This document shows, one piece after another, positions 1-6,752 of a stretch of 9,785 bases of DNA. The notes under the pieces are model-generated. The model searched no databases, was not told where the DNA came from, and was given only the letters and a program-made list of their open reading frames with translations. Positions within the stretch are counted from its first letter, which is position 1, and every line of letters starts with the position of its first letter. The position numbers and the translations under genes are program-made. The stretch is from Rikenellaceae bacterium (GTDB taxonomy: Bacteria > Bacteroidota > Bacteroidia > Bacteroidales > Rikenellaceae), in the NCBI GenBank assembly GCA_020859745.1, contig JAJBVQ010000212.1:1-9785 (forward strand), written 5' to 3'.

Positions 1-837
1 ATGTGCGAGGGGCTTTATTATTTGGCCGCAGCCGCGCGGCCGGGCGTGGGGATCGACGCATCGCGCGGGGGGCCGGGGCTGGGGACGATACAGGCTTCGC
101 AGGCCGACTATTTCCAGGTCGTGAAAGGCGGGGGGCACGGTGATTACCGGATGCCGGTACTGGCGCCGAACTCGGTGCAGGAGATGAACGACTTCGTGGA
201 TCTGGCTTTTGAATTGGCATTCAAATACCTGAATCCGGTGATGATCCTCGCCGACGGCGTAATCGGGCAGATGATGGAGAAAGTGCACCTCAGCCCGCAG
301 AAGCCTCGGCGCACCGAGGAGGAGATACGCAAAGAGTGTCCGTGGGCAGCCATCGGCAAGGGGGCGGGGCGGAAAGAGCGGAATATCATCACCTCGTGCT
401 ATATCGACCCGGAGACGATGGAACAGCACAACCACAAGCTCCAGGCGAAGTATGACCGGATGGAGCGCGAAGAGGTGAGGTACGAAGAGATGGAAGTTGC
501 CGACGCGGAGTATATATTGGTGGCATATGGGGCATCGTCGCGCATATGCGCCAAAGTGGTGGAGGATGCGCGGAAAGACGGCTTGAAAGTGGGGCTGATA
601 CGCCCGATCACGCTGTTCCCTTATCCGACGGAGGCGATCCGCAATGCGGCGAAGCATGCGAAGGGATTTCTTTCCGTGGAGCTGAGTATGGGGCAGATGG
701 TCGAGGACGTGCGGCTGGCGGTGGGGAATGCGGAAATTCCCGTCCGCCATTTCGGGCGCACCGGCGGGATCATCCATTCGCCGCGCGAGGTATATGCGGC
801 CCTCAAACAATTTATGACCGAAACGGGAGGATTGTAA
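1..837 (+). CDS. vorB: 2-oxoacid:ferredoxin oxidoreductase, alpha subunit (VorB/KorA type), 5'-truncated
   Basis: C-terminal 278 residues of the pyrimidine-binding (alpha) subunit of a 2-oxoacid:ferredoxin oxidoreductase, which oxidatively decarboxylates a 2-oxoacid (branched-chain or 2-oxoglutarate) to an acyl-CoA and reduces ferredoxin in the cytoplasm. The stretch at residues 21-38 (RGGPGLGTIQASQADYFQ), followed by KGGGHGDYR and LAPNSVQEM, is the family signature. The C-terminal half, with GLIRPITLFPYP and VELSMGQMVEDV, is the domain II/III region of the family. Family members run to about 350-360 residues, so roughly 80 N-terminal residues lie upstream of the window; the ATG at position 1 is an internal Met, not the start. 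The gene is followed 3 nt later by the beta subunit, whose Shine-Dalgarno (GGGAGG, 825-830) lies inside this gene. Which 2-oxoacid is used cannot be told from sequence; the VorB name rests on family resemblance. Confidence 0.9.
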   Translation: MCEGLYYLAAAARPGVGIDASRGGPGLGTIQASQADYFQVVKGGGHGDYRMPVLAPNSVQEMNDFVDLAFELAFKYLNPVMILADGVIGQMMEKVHLSPQKPRRTEEEIRKECPWAAIGKGAGRKERNIITSCYIDPETMEQHNHKLQAKYDRMEREEVRYEEMEVADAEYILVAYGASSRICAKVVEDARKDGLKVGLIRPITLFPYPTEAIRNAAKHAKGFLSVELSMGQMVEDVRLAVGNAEIPVRHFGRTGGIIHSPREVYAALKQFMTETGGL

Positions 838-840
838 GCT

Positions 841-1632
841 ATGGCAGAGACACCTATATTCGAAGTGGCCGAAACGGACGACAACCGGGTTTACGCCCGT
901 CCGCGGCTTTTGCTGGACACGACCATGCACTACTGCCCGGGCTGTTCGCACGGGACGGTACATAAACTGGTTGCCGAAGCGATCGACGAGCTGGGCGCGG
1001 AAGACAAGGCGATCGGCGTTACGCCGGTTGGATGCGCAGCGTTCCTGTACAACTATATCGACATCGACTGGATACAGGCTTCGCACGGGCGTGCGCCTTC
1101 GGTTGCGACGGCCGTGAAACGGCTTTGCACGGACAAACTCGTCTTCACCTACCAAGGGGACGGCGACCTGGCGGCGATCGGGACGGCGGAGGCCATTCAC
1201 GCGGCCAATCGGGGGGACAATATCGCTATCATCTTTATCAACAACGCCATCTACGGCATGACGGGCGGCCAGATGGCGCCGACGACGTTATTGGGGATGA
1301 AGACGGCCACCACGCCGACGGGCCGCGACGCCGCGCTGAACGGTTATCCTTTCAAAGTAGCCGACATGCTGGCCTTGCTGGACGGGGTGACATACGTGAC
1401 GCGGCAGAGCGTCAACTCCCCGGCCAATGTGCGCAAGGCGAAGAAGGCAATCAAGAAAGCGTTCGAAAATTCTATCAATAATAAAGGATTTTCATTCGTC
1501 GAGATCGTGGCGACCTGCAATTCGGGTTGGAAAATGACGCCGGTGGGGGCCAACCAGTGGATGGAGGGCAATATGCACCCGACCTATCCGCTGGGGGATA
1601 TCAAAGACCTCACTGCAACGACCGAAAAATAG
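841..1632 (+). CDS. 2-oxoacid:ferredoxin oxidoreductase, beta (TPP-binding) subunit
   Basis: Complete 263-residue thiamine-diphosphate-binding subunit that catalyses decarboxylation of the 2-oxoacid and passes electrons to an iron-sulfur cluster. The TPP/Mg motif runs from GDG (residues 106-108) to NN (134-135), followed by the family string IYGMTGGQMAPTT. Four cysteines are placed as in the proximal [4Fe-4S] cluster of 2-oxoglutarate/pyruvate:ferredoxin oxidoreductases: C32 and C35 (CPGC), C65 (VGC) and C226 (ATC). The ATG at 841 is supported by GGGAGG ten bases upstream, one of the few strong ribosome binding sites in the window. It stops with TAG (1630-1632), 8 nt before the gamma subunit. 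It belongs to one operon with its neighbours. Substrate specificity (VorA versus KorB) is not resolved. Confidence 0.92.
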   Translation: MAETPIFEVAETDDNRVYARPRLLLDTTMHYCPGCSHGTVHKLVAEAIDELGAEDKAIGVTPVGCAAFLYNYIDIDWIQASHGRAPSVATAVKRLCTDKLVFTYQGDGDLAAIGTAEAIHAANRGDNIAIIFINNAIYGMTGGQMAPTTLLGMKTATTPTGRDAALNGYPFKVADMLALLDGVTYVTRQSVNSPANVRKAKKAIKKAFENSINNKGFSFVEIVATCNSGWKMTPVGANQWMEGNMHPTYPLGDIKDLTATTEK

Positions 1633-1640
1633 CACACATT

Positions 1641-2183
1641 ATGAAAGAAGAGATCATCATAGCCGGTTTCGGGGGACAGGGCGTACTGTCGATGGGCAAA
1701 ATATTAGCCTACTCGGGCGTTATGCAGGGACAGGAGGTCAGCTGGATACCGTCCTACGGCCCGGAGATGCGGGGCGGGACGGCCAATGTGACCGTCATCC
1801 TGAGTGACCGGAAGATCAGCTCGCCGGTGGTACAGGAGTTCGACACCGGGATCATGCTGAACCAGCAGTCGCTGGACAAGTACGAGGACTCCATCAAGCC
1901 GGGCGGCACGTTGCTTTACGACCCGAATGGGATTACCAATCCGCCGCACAGGACCGACCTCACCGTTTACACAATCGATGCGGCCGTGGAGGCGGCAAGG
2001 AGCGGGAATGCCAAGGTATTCAATATGTTCGTGCTGGGGGCTTTCCTGAAGATCCGGCCGTTGGTGACGGTGGAGAACGTGATCGAAGGACTCCGTCACT
2101 CGCTGCCGGAAAGGGCCCATAAAATGATCCCGGCCAATGAGGAGGCTTTGAGGAAAGGGATGGAGTTGGTCAAGAAAGTTTAA
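1641..2183 (+). CDS. 2-oxoacid:ferredoxin oxidoreductase, gamma subunit (VorC/KorC type)
   Basis: A 180-residue gamma subunit, the domain that helps bind CoA and complete the active site of 2-oxoacid:ferredoxin oxidoreductases. It opens with the glycine-rich GFGGQGV (residues 9-15) and carries SYGPEMRGG (38-46), the two hallmarks of the POR_N gamma fold. The frame is open upstream to 1527, but that extension overlaps the beta subunit and its translation matches nothing. The ATG at 1641 puts the conserved glycine motif at the N terminus as in homologues and leaves an 8-nt gap after the beta stop. No strong Shine-Dalgarno is present, so translational coupling to the upstream gene is plausible. 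It is the last gene of its operon; a perfect hairpin begins 20 nt after its stop. Confidence 0.92.
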   Translation: MKEEIIIAGFGGQGVLSMGKILAYSGVMQGQEVSWIPSYGPEMRGGTANVTVILSDRKISSPVVQEFDTGIMLNQQSLDKYEDSIKPGGTLLYDPNGITNPPHRTDLTVYTIDAAVEAARSGNAKVFNMFVLGAFLKIRPLVTVENVIEGLRHSLPERAHKMIPANEEALRKGMELVKKV

Positions 2184-2202
2184 TATCGGACAATCAATGA
2201 TC

Positions 2203-2237
2203 AGAGGGTCGGTAATCTGGCAGATTACCGACCCTCT
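2203..2237. terminator. Perfect 16-bp hairpin between convergent genes
   Basis: AGAGGGTCGGTAATCT (2203-2218) pairs exactly with 2222-2237 around a GGC loop. It lies after the oxidoreductase operon (+) and overlaps the last three sense codons and the stop of the LytTR gene (-), so it could end transcription from both sides. There is no clear U-tract on either strand, so termination is inferred from the strong stem and the convergent layout. Confidence 0.7.
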
Positions 2238-2914
2238 AAGTATTCCTGCACCGCCGGACGGTATTTTCGGGAAATATCGATGCGGTTCCCGGCAATATAG
2301 ACCGCCGATTCGTCATACCGTTCGATAACCTCGGTATTCACCAGAAAAGAACGGTGGGTTCTGAGAAACGGATCGCCTAATTCCCGTTCCCAATGCGTGA
2401 TATTCGTTTTGTTCCGGTAGGACTGCCCGTCATGCATATAAAGCCACACCTCGTCGTCGTTGGATTCGATGTACGCTATCCGGGCCACCTCCACCGAAAC
2501 CCGCCTGCGGTCCGAGACGAATTCGACAAACCGTTTTCGTTCGGGTCCGGATTTTCCGGACAAATATTTCCCGATCAATTTCATCGGCGCCAGATAGACG
2601 AACAGCACCAGCCATATGAAAACCGGATTCAGGAGTACACCGGGTAATTTGGTTGCCGGCTCTTCAAAAAACAAGGCATGGGCAAGCAGCAGGAGCAGGT
2701 ATTGAGTGAAAAGTACAGCCAATGCGAAATACAACAGGTCGAACGGCCGCCGGAACGACAACTGCCGGTAGAAATATTCCACCAGCAGCACACAAGGCAG
2801 AAAACAGACCGATACGAACAGCGCTTCGACAAACGAATAGCTGAAACTGACCTGCACCAGACCGATTGCCACGATCATCACGATCCAATACAAGAGGGAA
2901 AACCAACTTTTCAT
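2225..2914 (-). CDS. Membrane-anchored LytTR-family transcriptional regulator
   Basis: A 229-residue protein with about four hydrophobic helices in its N-terminal half (roughly residues 5-24, 26-48, 58-83 and 93-118) and a cytoplasmic LytTR DNA-binding domain from about 125 to the end. LytTR hallmarks are visible: VEVARIAYIESNDDEVWLYM, a helix ending in the FLRTHRSFLVN string, then VIERYD and ISRKYRPAVQEYL. There is no response-receiver domain, so it is a one-component membrane regulator and not an AgrA/LytR-type partner of a histidine kinase; its signal is unknown. The ATG at 2912-2914 directly precedes the first helix. A loose -7-like match (TAATTTTA, 2951-2944) lies upstream. It is divergent from a small interrupted membrane-protein gene, and the shared gap contains paired direct repeats that could be its binding site. 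Its stop codon lies inside a terminator-like hairpin. Confidence 0.88.
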   Translation of the reverse strand: MKSWFSLLYWIVMIVAIGLVQVSFSYSFVEALFVSVCFLPCVLLVEYFYRQLSFRRPFDLLYFALAVLFTQYLLLLLAHALFFEEPATKLPGVLLNPVFIWLVLFVYLAPMKLIGKYLSGKSGPERKRFVEFVSDRRRVSVEVARIAYIESNDDEVWLYMHDGQSYRNKTNITHWERELGDPFLRTHRSFLVNTEVIERYDESAVYIAGNRIDISRKYRPAVQEYLEGR

Positions 2915-2986
2915 TTTATATCTCTCGGAAAAATTTCTTACCTTAAAATTACCTATTTTTTATTCCGGATGATTCCCGGAACGGTA

Positions 2987-3020
2987 GAGAAAGGGATTCT
3001 ACGGGCCGACAAAGGGATTC
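2987..3020. repeat. Pair of 10-bp direct repeats, 21-bp period; candidate LytTR operator
   Basis: AAAGGGATTC occurs exactly at 2990-2999 and 3011-3020. With flanks, GAnAAAGGGATTC (2987-2999 and 3008-3020) matches at 12 of 13 positions. The 21-bp start-to-start distance puts both copies on the same face of the helix. LytTR domains such as AgrA are known to bind paired roughly 9-bp direct repeats separated by 12-13 bp. The pair sits between the divergent LytTR gene and the MotA/ExbB-like gene, centred near -65 and -44 of the predicted promoter of the latter. The repeat is seen directly; the role as an operator is inference, and the half-site does not match the AgrA consensus. Confidence 0.55.
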
Positions 3021-3047
3021 GGCAATCGCGATCGCCGTTATTCCCAT

Positions 3048-3055
3048 TACCTTTG
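3048..3055 (+). promoter_or_regulatory. Bacteroidota -7 promoter element (TACCTTTG)
   Basis: TACCTTTG matches the Bacteroidota -7 consensus TAnnTTTG and would start transcription near 3060, about 54 nt before the ATG at 3114. No TTG is present where a -33 element would lie (around 3022-3030). A weak -33 is what an activator-dependent promoter would show, and the direct repeats end just upstream. Confidence 0.5.
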
Positions 3056-3113
3056 TCATAAAGGAATTCCGGAAATTCCCGACCTCATTCACTCACCCTT
3101 AAAACGCTGAACC

Positions 3114-3425
3114 ATGATCAATTTATTTATCGAAGGCGGCATGCTTTGGATGTCCCTTCTGACCATCGAACTAATCGCCCTGTTTTTCGCCGCGTAGAAA
3201 GCCCCCACATGGGTTAAAGAGATCGGAACGCTTGCCCTGTGTACCGGCCTGCTCAGCACCCTGACCGGACTGTTCAACGCTTTCACCGCTATCGAATCAG
3301 CCGGCGATATCAGCATGAGCCTGCTGGCCGGAGGCCTGCGCCTGGCAATCATACCGATCTGCTACGGCCTGCTTATCTTTATGGCATCGTTGATCGTCCG
3401 GATCGTCCAGAAACCGAGGATGTAG
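3114..3425 (+). pseudogene. Small MotA/TolQ/ExbB-like membrane protein interrupted by an in-frame TAG
   Basis: Reading from the ATG at 3114 gives a 103-codon frame ending in TAG at 3423-3425, broken once by TAG at codon 28 (3195-3197). The first part (MINLFIEGGMLWMSLLTIEL, then IALFFAA) is one hydrophobic helix. After the stop the frame continues as KAPTWVKEIG, then GLLSTLTGLFNAFTAIESAG, and a last helix with SLLAGGLRLAIIPICYGLL. This G-rich TM pair resembles the core of MotA/TolQ/ExbB proton-channel proteins. No ExbD/TolR partner gene is adjacent. Protein-like sequence on both sides suggests a recent nonsense change (for example TGG to TAG) or a sequencing error. Genome-wide amber recoding is unlikely because TAG ends other genes here. 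The next in-frame Met after the stop is codon 68. It is likely controlled by the divergent LytTR regulator. Confidence 0.72.
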
Positions 3426-3429
3426 ACAC

Positions 3430-3463
3430 AATTCGGGCAGGGATTATTTTCCCTGCCCGAATT
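3430..3463. terminator. 14-bp hairpin between convergent genes
   Basis: AATTCGGGCAGGGA (3430-3443) pairs perfectly with 3450-3463 around the loop TTATTT. It lies 4 nt after the stop of the interrupted MotA/ExbB-like gene (+) and 6 nt beyond the stop of the alpha-galactosidase gene (-). It is therefore placed as a bidirectional terminator, though neither side has a strong U-tract. Confidence 0.7.
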
Positions 3464-3469
3464 CAACAT

Positions 3470-5635
3470 CTATCGTGCGCTCAGTTCCACGACCGTGCTG
3501 GTCAGGTGCGCTCCCGAAAAGAGCGGCAGCCCGACCTTCATCAGATAGTCTCCGGAATAGCTTCTCCCATTCGCAGCAAGGCCCGACTTCGCACCCGGCA
3601 TCAGGTTGATTTCCGCCACCGTGTACATTTTTTGCGGATCGAGCCCCTGCAACCGAACATTCCGCAACTGTTCCGAGAACCGCGGGTTACGGTTGAACGC
3701 GAATACCACCGCATTTGCTTTGGCCCTATCGGTAAACATAACCGACGAATGTTCACCGGAGTAAGGCGACACCAAACGATACAGTTCCCCGTCCAGTATC
3801 ACCGGCTTCAACCGGTTATAGTTCGCTACGGCCTGCCGGGCGAACTGTTTTTCAGCCGGGGATAATTCATCCACCCGGATATCGAAGCCCAGCTTGCCCA
3901 TCATCGCCACATCCGTGCGGAACTTCAGCGATTGTTTACCCCATGACGTCACGTGCGCCGCTGTCGCCTTAGCCGGGAACAGGTAAGAGTAGCCCCACTG
4001 GATAAAAATGCGTTCGACCGGGTCCGTGTTATCGCTGGCCCAGAACTCCGTGAAATATTTCAGCCCCTCGTAATCCGTCCGGCCGCCGCCGCCCGAACAG
4101 AGCATCATCGGCAGGGTGGGGTACTTCGCCGCAATGCGGTCCAGCACCTTGTACAACCCCCTCACATGCTCGACATACAGGTTTGATTGCTTGTCGGCGC
4201 CCAGATAAGGCGAATAGATATTGGTGATCGGGCTGTTACAGTCCCACTTGAAATAGGCGATCTCCGGATAAGCCGTCAGCAGCTTGTCCACCACGCCGAA
4301 CACATAGTCCTGCACTGCCGGATTGCTCAGGTCCAGCACCATCTGGTTCCGATAGTGGTACTCCTCGCGGTTCGGCAGGTGGATCACCCAGTCCTTATGC
4401 TTTTCGTACAGCTCGCTCTTCGGGTTGACCATCTCCGGCTCGATCCAAAGACCGAACTTCACCCCCTCTTTTTTCGCCGCCGCAGTCAGGGCACCGATGC
4501 CGCCCGGCAGTTTGGCCTTCGTCTCCTCCCAGTCTCCCAGCCCCGCATGGTCGCTGCTGCGCGGATACTTGTTGCCGAACCAGCCGTCGTCCAACAGGAA
4601 CATATCCACCCCTAAATCCGCCGCATCCGCGATGATCTTCTCCAGTTTCGCCTGGTCGAAATCGAAATAGGTCGCCTCCCAGTTATTGAGCAGCGTCATG
4701 CGGTCGCCCATCCCGTCCTTGATCTGGTATTTCCGCGCCCAATCGTGGAAATCGCGGCTCGCCGGACCTGTTCCTTCCGTGCTGTAGGTGAAAATAAACT
4801 CCGGCGTGCGGAACACCTCGCCCTTAGGCAAAAGATATTCGGAACCCGAAGGGTTGATCCCCGAAATGAGCCGCAGGTTGTTGGCATTGTCCACCTCGAA
4901 CGTGAAGCGGAAATTGCCCGTCCAGCCCAGCGTTCCGATCACCGCATTGCCTGTATTCTCGGCCACCGGGGCATCCAGCCCCAGCAGGAAAAAGGGCGAA
5001 ACATGCAGGTTGGCCCGCGAACCGAGCTTCGTGTCGACGACCTTCTTGCCGAAAGTCAGCTTTTGCTCCTCCATATTGACCTCGTGCGCCCAGTCGCCCG
5101 AAAACTCGGTCATCCAATACGAGTCCCGTCCGAAATGGAGCATCGACGAAGCGTAATTATACAGCGTCACCGGCTTCTTCTCCCCGTGTTCAATCTCCGT
5201 CCACATCTTAATCACATTCTCACGTTTGTAAGCCTTGTAAAAAAGCCGCACCTCGAACGGATACTTTTCGTCCTGCAAAACGATCCCGGTCGTTTGCACC
5301 GAATCGTTCTCCTCTTGCGTGAAGTCCTTATATGTCAGCAACAGCGACGGATTGCCGTCGGCATGCAAGACCCGGATCGCCGGTTCGAAATAGTCCTCCA
5401 TCCCGTGCGTCACATACGCCTCGGTTCCGCCCGAAGATTTCGAGAAATGTTCCAGATCCGCGGCATTGACCAGTTTCGGGCCCAGATAAGCCTGCCGCAC
5501 CCGGCTGTCATCCCCCACGCGCAGGATCAAGTCGGTCTTGTCCGTGCCGATACGGATCAGACCGGCCGGAACATCCGCCGCAGACAGGGAACCCGCGCAT
5601 AATACCAGTGCGCAGGCATTCAATAGTTTTTTCAT
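3470..5635 (-). CDS. Secreted alpha-galactosidase, glycoside hydrolase family 36
   Basis: A 721-residue GH36 enzyme that releases terminal alpha-linked galactose (as in melibiose or raffinose-type sugars) by a retaining mechanism. Residues 1-20 form a signal peptide (MKKLL, hydrophobic core, SLSA, then AD), so it should be periplasmic or exported; no convincing lipobox is seen. An N-terminal beta-sandwich domain (about 25-300) is followed by a TIM barrel (about 310-620) starting at LLNNWEATYFDFD, with LLDDGWFG (347-354) and GLWIEPEMVNP (395-405). The catalytic nucleophile is D465 in FKWDCN and the acid/base is D535 in WASDNTD; CSGGGGR (513-519) is also family-typical. A C-terminal beta domain follows. 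Its length matches the family. No SusC/SusD genes are nearby, so this is not an obvious polysaccharide utilisation locus. It begins 30 nt after the 51-aa peptide gene and may share the zupT transcript. The true substrate could be another alpha-galactoside. Confidence 0.93.
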   Translation of the reverse strand: MKKLLNACALVLCAGSLSAADVPAGLIRIGTDKTDLILRVGDDSRVRQAYLGPKLVNAADLEHFSKSSGGTEAYVTHGMEDYFEPAIRVLHADGNPSLLLTYKDFTQEENDSVQTTGIVLQDEKYPFEVRLFYKAYKRENVIKMWTEIEHGEKKPVTLYNYASSMLHFGRDSYWMTEFSGDWAHEVNMEEQKLTFGKKVVDTKLGSRANLHVSPFFLLGLDAPVAENTGNAVIGTLGWTGNFRFTFEVDNANNLRLISGINPSGSEYLLPKGEVFRTPEFIFTYSTEGTGPASRDFHDWARKYQIKDGMGDRMTLLNNWEATYFDFDQAKLEKIIADAADLGVDMFLLDDGWFGNKYPRSSDHAGLGDWEETKAKLPGGIGALTAAAKKEGVKFGLWIEPEMVNPKSELYEKHKDWVIHLPNREEYHYRNQMVLDLSNPAVQDYVFGVVDKLLTAYPEIAYFKWDCNSPITNIYSPYLGADKQSNLYVEHVRGLYKVLDRIAAKYPTLPMMLCSGGGGRTDYEGLKYFTEFWASDNTDPVERIFIQWGYSYLFPAKATAAHVTSWGKQSLKFRTDVAMMGKLGFDIRVDELSPAEKQFARQAVANYNRLKPVILDGELYRLVSPYSGEHSSVMFTDRAKANAVVFAFNRNPRFSEQLRNVRLQGLDPQKMYTVAEINLMPGAKSGLAANGRSYSGDYLMKVGLPLFSGAHLTSTVVELSAR

Positions 5636-5665
5636 GTAAGTTGGTTTGAGTTTGGTTAGTCGGTT

Positions 5666-5821
5666 TTACCGGGTGAAGATATGCCGGAAAGCGTCCGCCA
5701 CTTCGCCGAAACCGACCCGCCAGCGCGTAGCGATCCCGATCGCCAAAGCGGCGATCAGAACATACATCAGCTTTTCGTTCAGGGTCAGCCCCTTCCACCA
5801 GAGTTTGAGTCGGTTCGTCAT
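5666..5821 (-). CDS. 51-residue single-helix membrane peptide, unrecognised
   Basis: An open frame of 51 codons starting at ATG (5819-5821) and ending with TAA (5666-5668). It begins MTNRLKLWWKGLTLNEK, then has a hydrophobic helix at about residues 18-32 (LMYVLIAALAIGIAT), and ends in a basic, amphipathic tail (RWRVGFGEVADAFRHIFTR). The positive-inside pattern suggests an inner-membrane peptide with a cytoplasmic N terminus. AGG lies a few bases before the start. It fits tightly between zupT (12-nt gap) and the alpha-galactosidase (30-nt gap) on the same strand and fills an otherwise empty stretch, which supports it being real. I do not recognise the family and propose no function. Confidence 0.6.
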   Translation of the reverse strand: MTNRLKLWWKGLTLNEKLMYVLIAALAIGIATRWRVGFGEVADAFRHIFTR

Positions 5822-5833
5822 ACCTGCGAATGT

Positions 5834-6658
5834 TTATTGGAATGCGACCAGACTCACCGCCATGATCGCCATGCCGATAATAAGTCCCCAGATCGCCACG
5901 TGATGCTCCCCGTACTCGTGCGCCGCCGGCAGCAGCTCGTCCAACGAGATAAAGACCATAATCCCTGCAATAAAGGCGAAAATGTACCCCAAAGTCATTT
6001 CAGTCAGGAACGGGGCGAGGATCAGGTAGCCGACTACGGCGCCCACCGGTTCGGCGAGGCCCGACAGGAACGAGAATGTAAACGCCTTCTTCCGGTTGCC
6101 CGTCGCATAATAGACCGGCACCGACACCGCGATCCCTTCCGGGATATTGTGGATGGCAATGGCCACCGCGATGGCGATCCCCATCTGCGGGTTTTCCAGC
6201 GAAGACATGAAAGTGGCGATCCCCTCCGGGAAATTGTGGATGCCGATCACCAGAGCCGTCATAATGCCTGTCCGCATCATGTGCTTCGAATTGACCAGCC
6301 GTCCCCCCTCGGACTTCACCTCGACCTGCATGCTCTCGATGCTCCGCATCTCGTGCGGGTTCTCAACCGACGGCACCAGCTTGTCGATCAGGGCGATAAA
6401 AAGTATCCCGCCGAAAAACGAGAGCACCGTAGCGATTTGTCCCCAGTGATGACCGTAGTCGACCGAAAGAATCTCCGACGATTTGGCGAAAAGCTCCACA
6501 AAAGAGATATAGATCATCACCCCGGCCGAAAAGCCGAGCGAAAAGGAGAGGAACTTCCGGTTCGTCCGCTTGGCCAGCAGGGCGATCAGGCTCCCGATCC
6601 CCGTCGAAAGCCCCGCCAGCAGCGTCAATATAAAGGCATAGAGTACATTATGTTCCAT
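5834..6658 (-). CDS. zupT: ZIP-family zinc (divalent metal) transporter, ZupT type
   Basis: A 274-residue inner-membrane transporter importing zinc and possibly other divalent metals such as iron or manganese. Two metal-site signatures of the ZIP family are clear: HNFPEG (residues 141-146) and HNIPEG (170-175), each within a transmembrane helix. About eight hydrophobic helices are evident, starting with VLYAFILTLLAGLSTGIG and ending with IWGLIIGMAIMAVSLVAF. A hydrophilic loop (about 95-128), typical of the ZIP variable region, precedes the first signature. The frame extends 22 codons upstream, but the ATG at 6656-6658 (MEHNVLYAF) gives the usual ZupT length and follows the predicted promoter by about 38 nt. 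The 51-aa peptide and alpha-galactosidase genes follow on the same strand. Confidence 0.93.
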   Translation of the reverse strand: MEHNVLYAFILTLLAGLSTGIGSLIALLAKRTNRKFLSFSLGFSAGVMIYISFVELFAKSSEILSVDYGHHWGQIATVLSFFGGILFIALIDKLVPSVENPHEMRSIESMQVEVKSEGGRLVNSKHMMRTGIMTALVIGIHNFPEGIATFMSSLENPQMGIAIAVAIAIHNIPEGIAVSVPVYYATGNRKKAFTFSFLSGLAEPVGAVVGYLILAPFLTEMTLGYIFAFIAGIMVFISLDELLPAAHEYGEHHVAIWGLIIGMAIMAVSLVAFQ

Positions 6659-6701
6659 ACAGGCAGGAAAAAACCGCCCCCACAGCATGCGGAAGCGGTA
6701 C

Positions 6702-6709
6702 CAAATATA
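6702..6709 (-). promoter_or_regulatory. Bacteroidota -7 promoter element (TATATTTG) for zupT
   Basis: On the - strand 6709-6702 reads TATATTTG, an exact match to TAnnTTTG. It would start transcription near 6697, leaving a leader of about 38 nt before the zupT ATG. I see no clear -33 TTG at the usual 19-21 bp distance. Confidence 0.5.
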
Positions 6710-6717
6710 GCAAATTC

Positions 6718-6731
6718 CGGGCAAAAGCCCG
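6718..6731 (-). terminator. Short GC-rich hairpin after purE
   Basis: CGGGC (6718-6722) and GCCCG (6727-6731) form a 5-bp stem with a 4-nt loop, 22 nt beyond the purE stop on the - strand. The stem is short and the tail (GAATTTGC) is only partly U-rich, so it is a weak candidate for ending purE transcription before the zupT promoter. Confidence 0.3.
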
Positions 6732-6752
6732 TCTCACGGCAGCCCGGACGGA

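Noticed and set aside
3114..3425. Amber codon reassigned genome-wide (phage-like code 15)
   Set aside because: TAG ends the TPP-subunit gene (1630-1632), the GH36 gene (3470-3472) and the last gene (9412-9414), so TAG is used as a stop here.
3239..3865. + strand open frame (208 codons) overlapping the interrupted gene, the hairpin and the GH36 3' end
   Set aside because: It runs through a terminator hairpin and antisense to GH36, with Arg/His-rich non-family sequence.
4745..5602. + strand open frame (285 codons) antisense to the alpha-galactosidase gene
   Set aside because: Arg/Gln/His-rich with no domain; the GH36 frame on the other strand has all catalytic motifs.
5641..5657. 17-nt mirror repeat TTGGTTTGAGTTTGGTT before the GH36 gene
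   Set aside because: Mirror symmetry is not binding-site dyad symmetry and the stretch is short and low in complexity; chance is a fair explanation.
5661..5671. Hairpin CGGT-TTT-ACCG between the 51-aa gene and GH36
   Set aside because: A 4-bp stem is too weak to call a terminator or regulatory structure.
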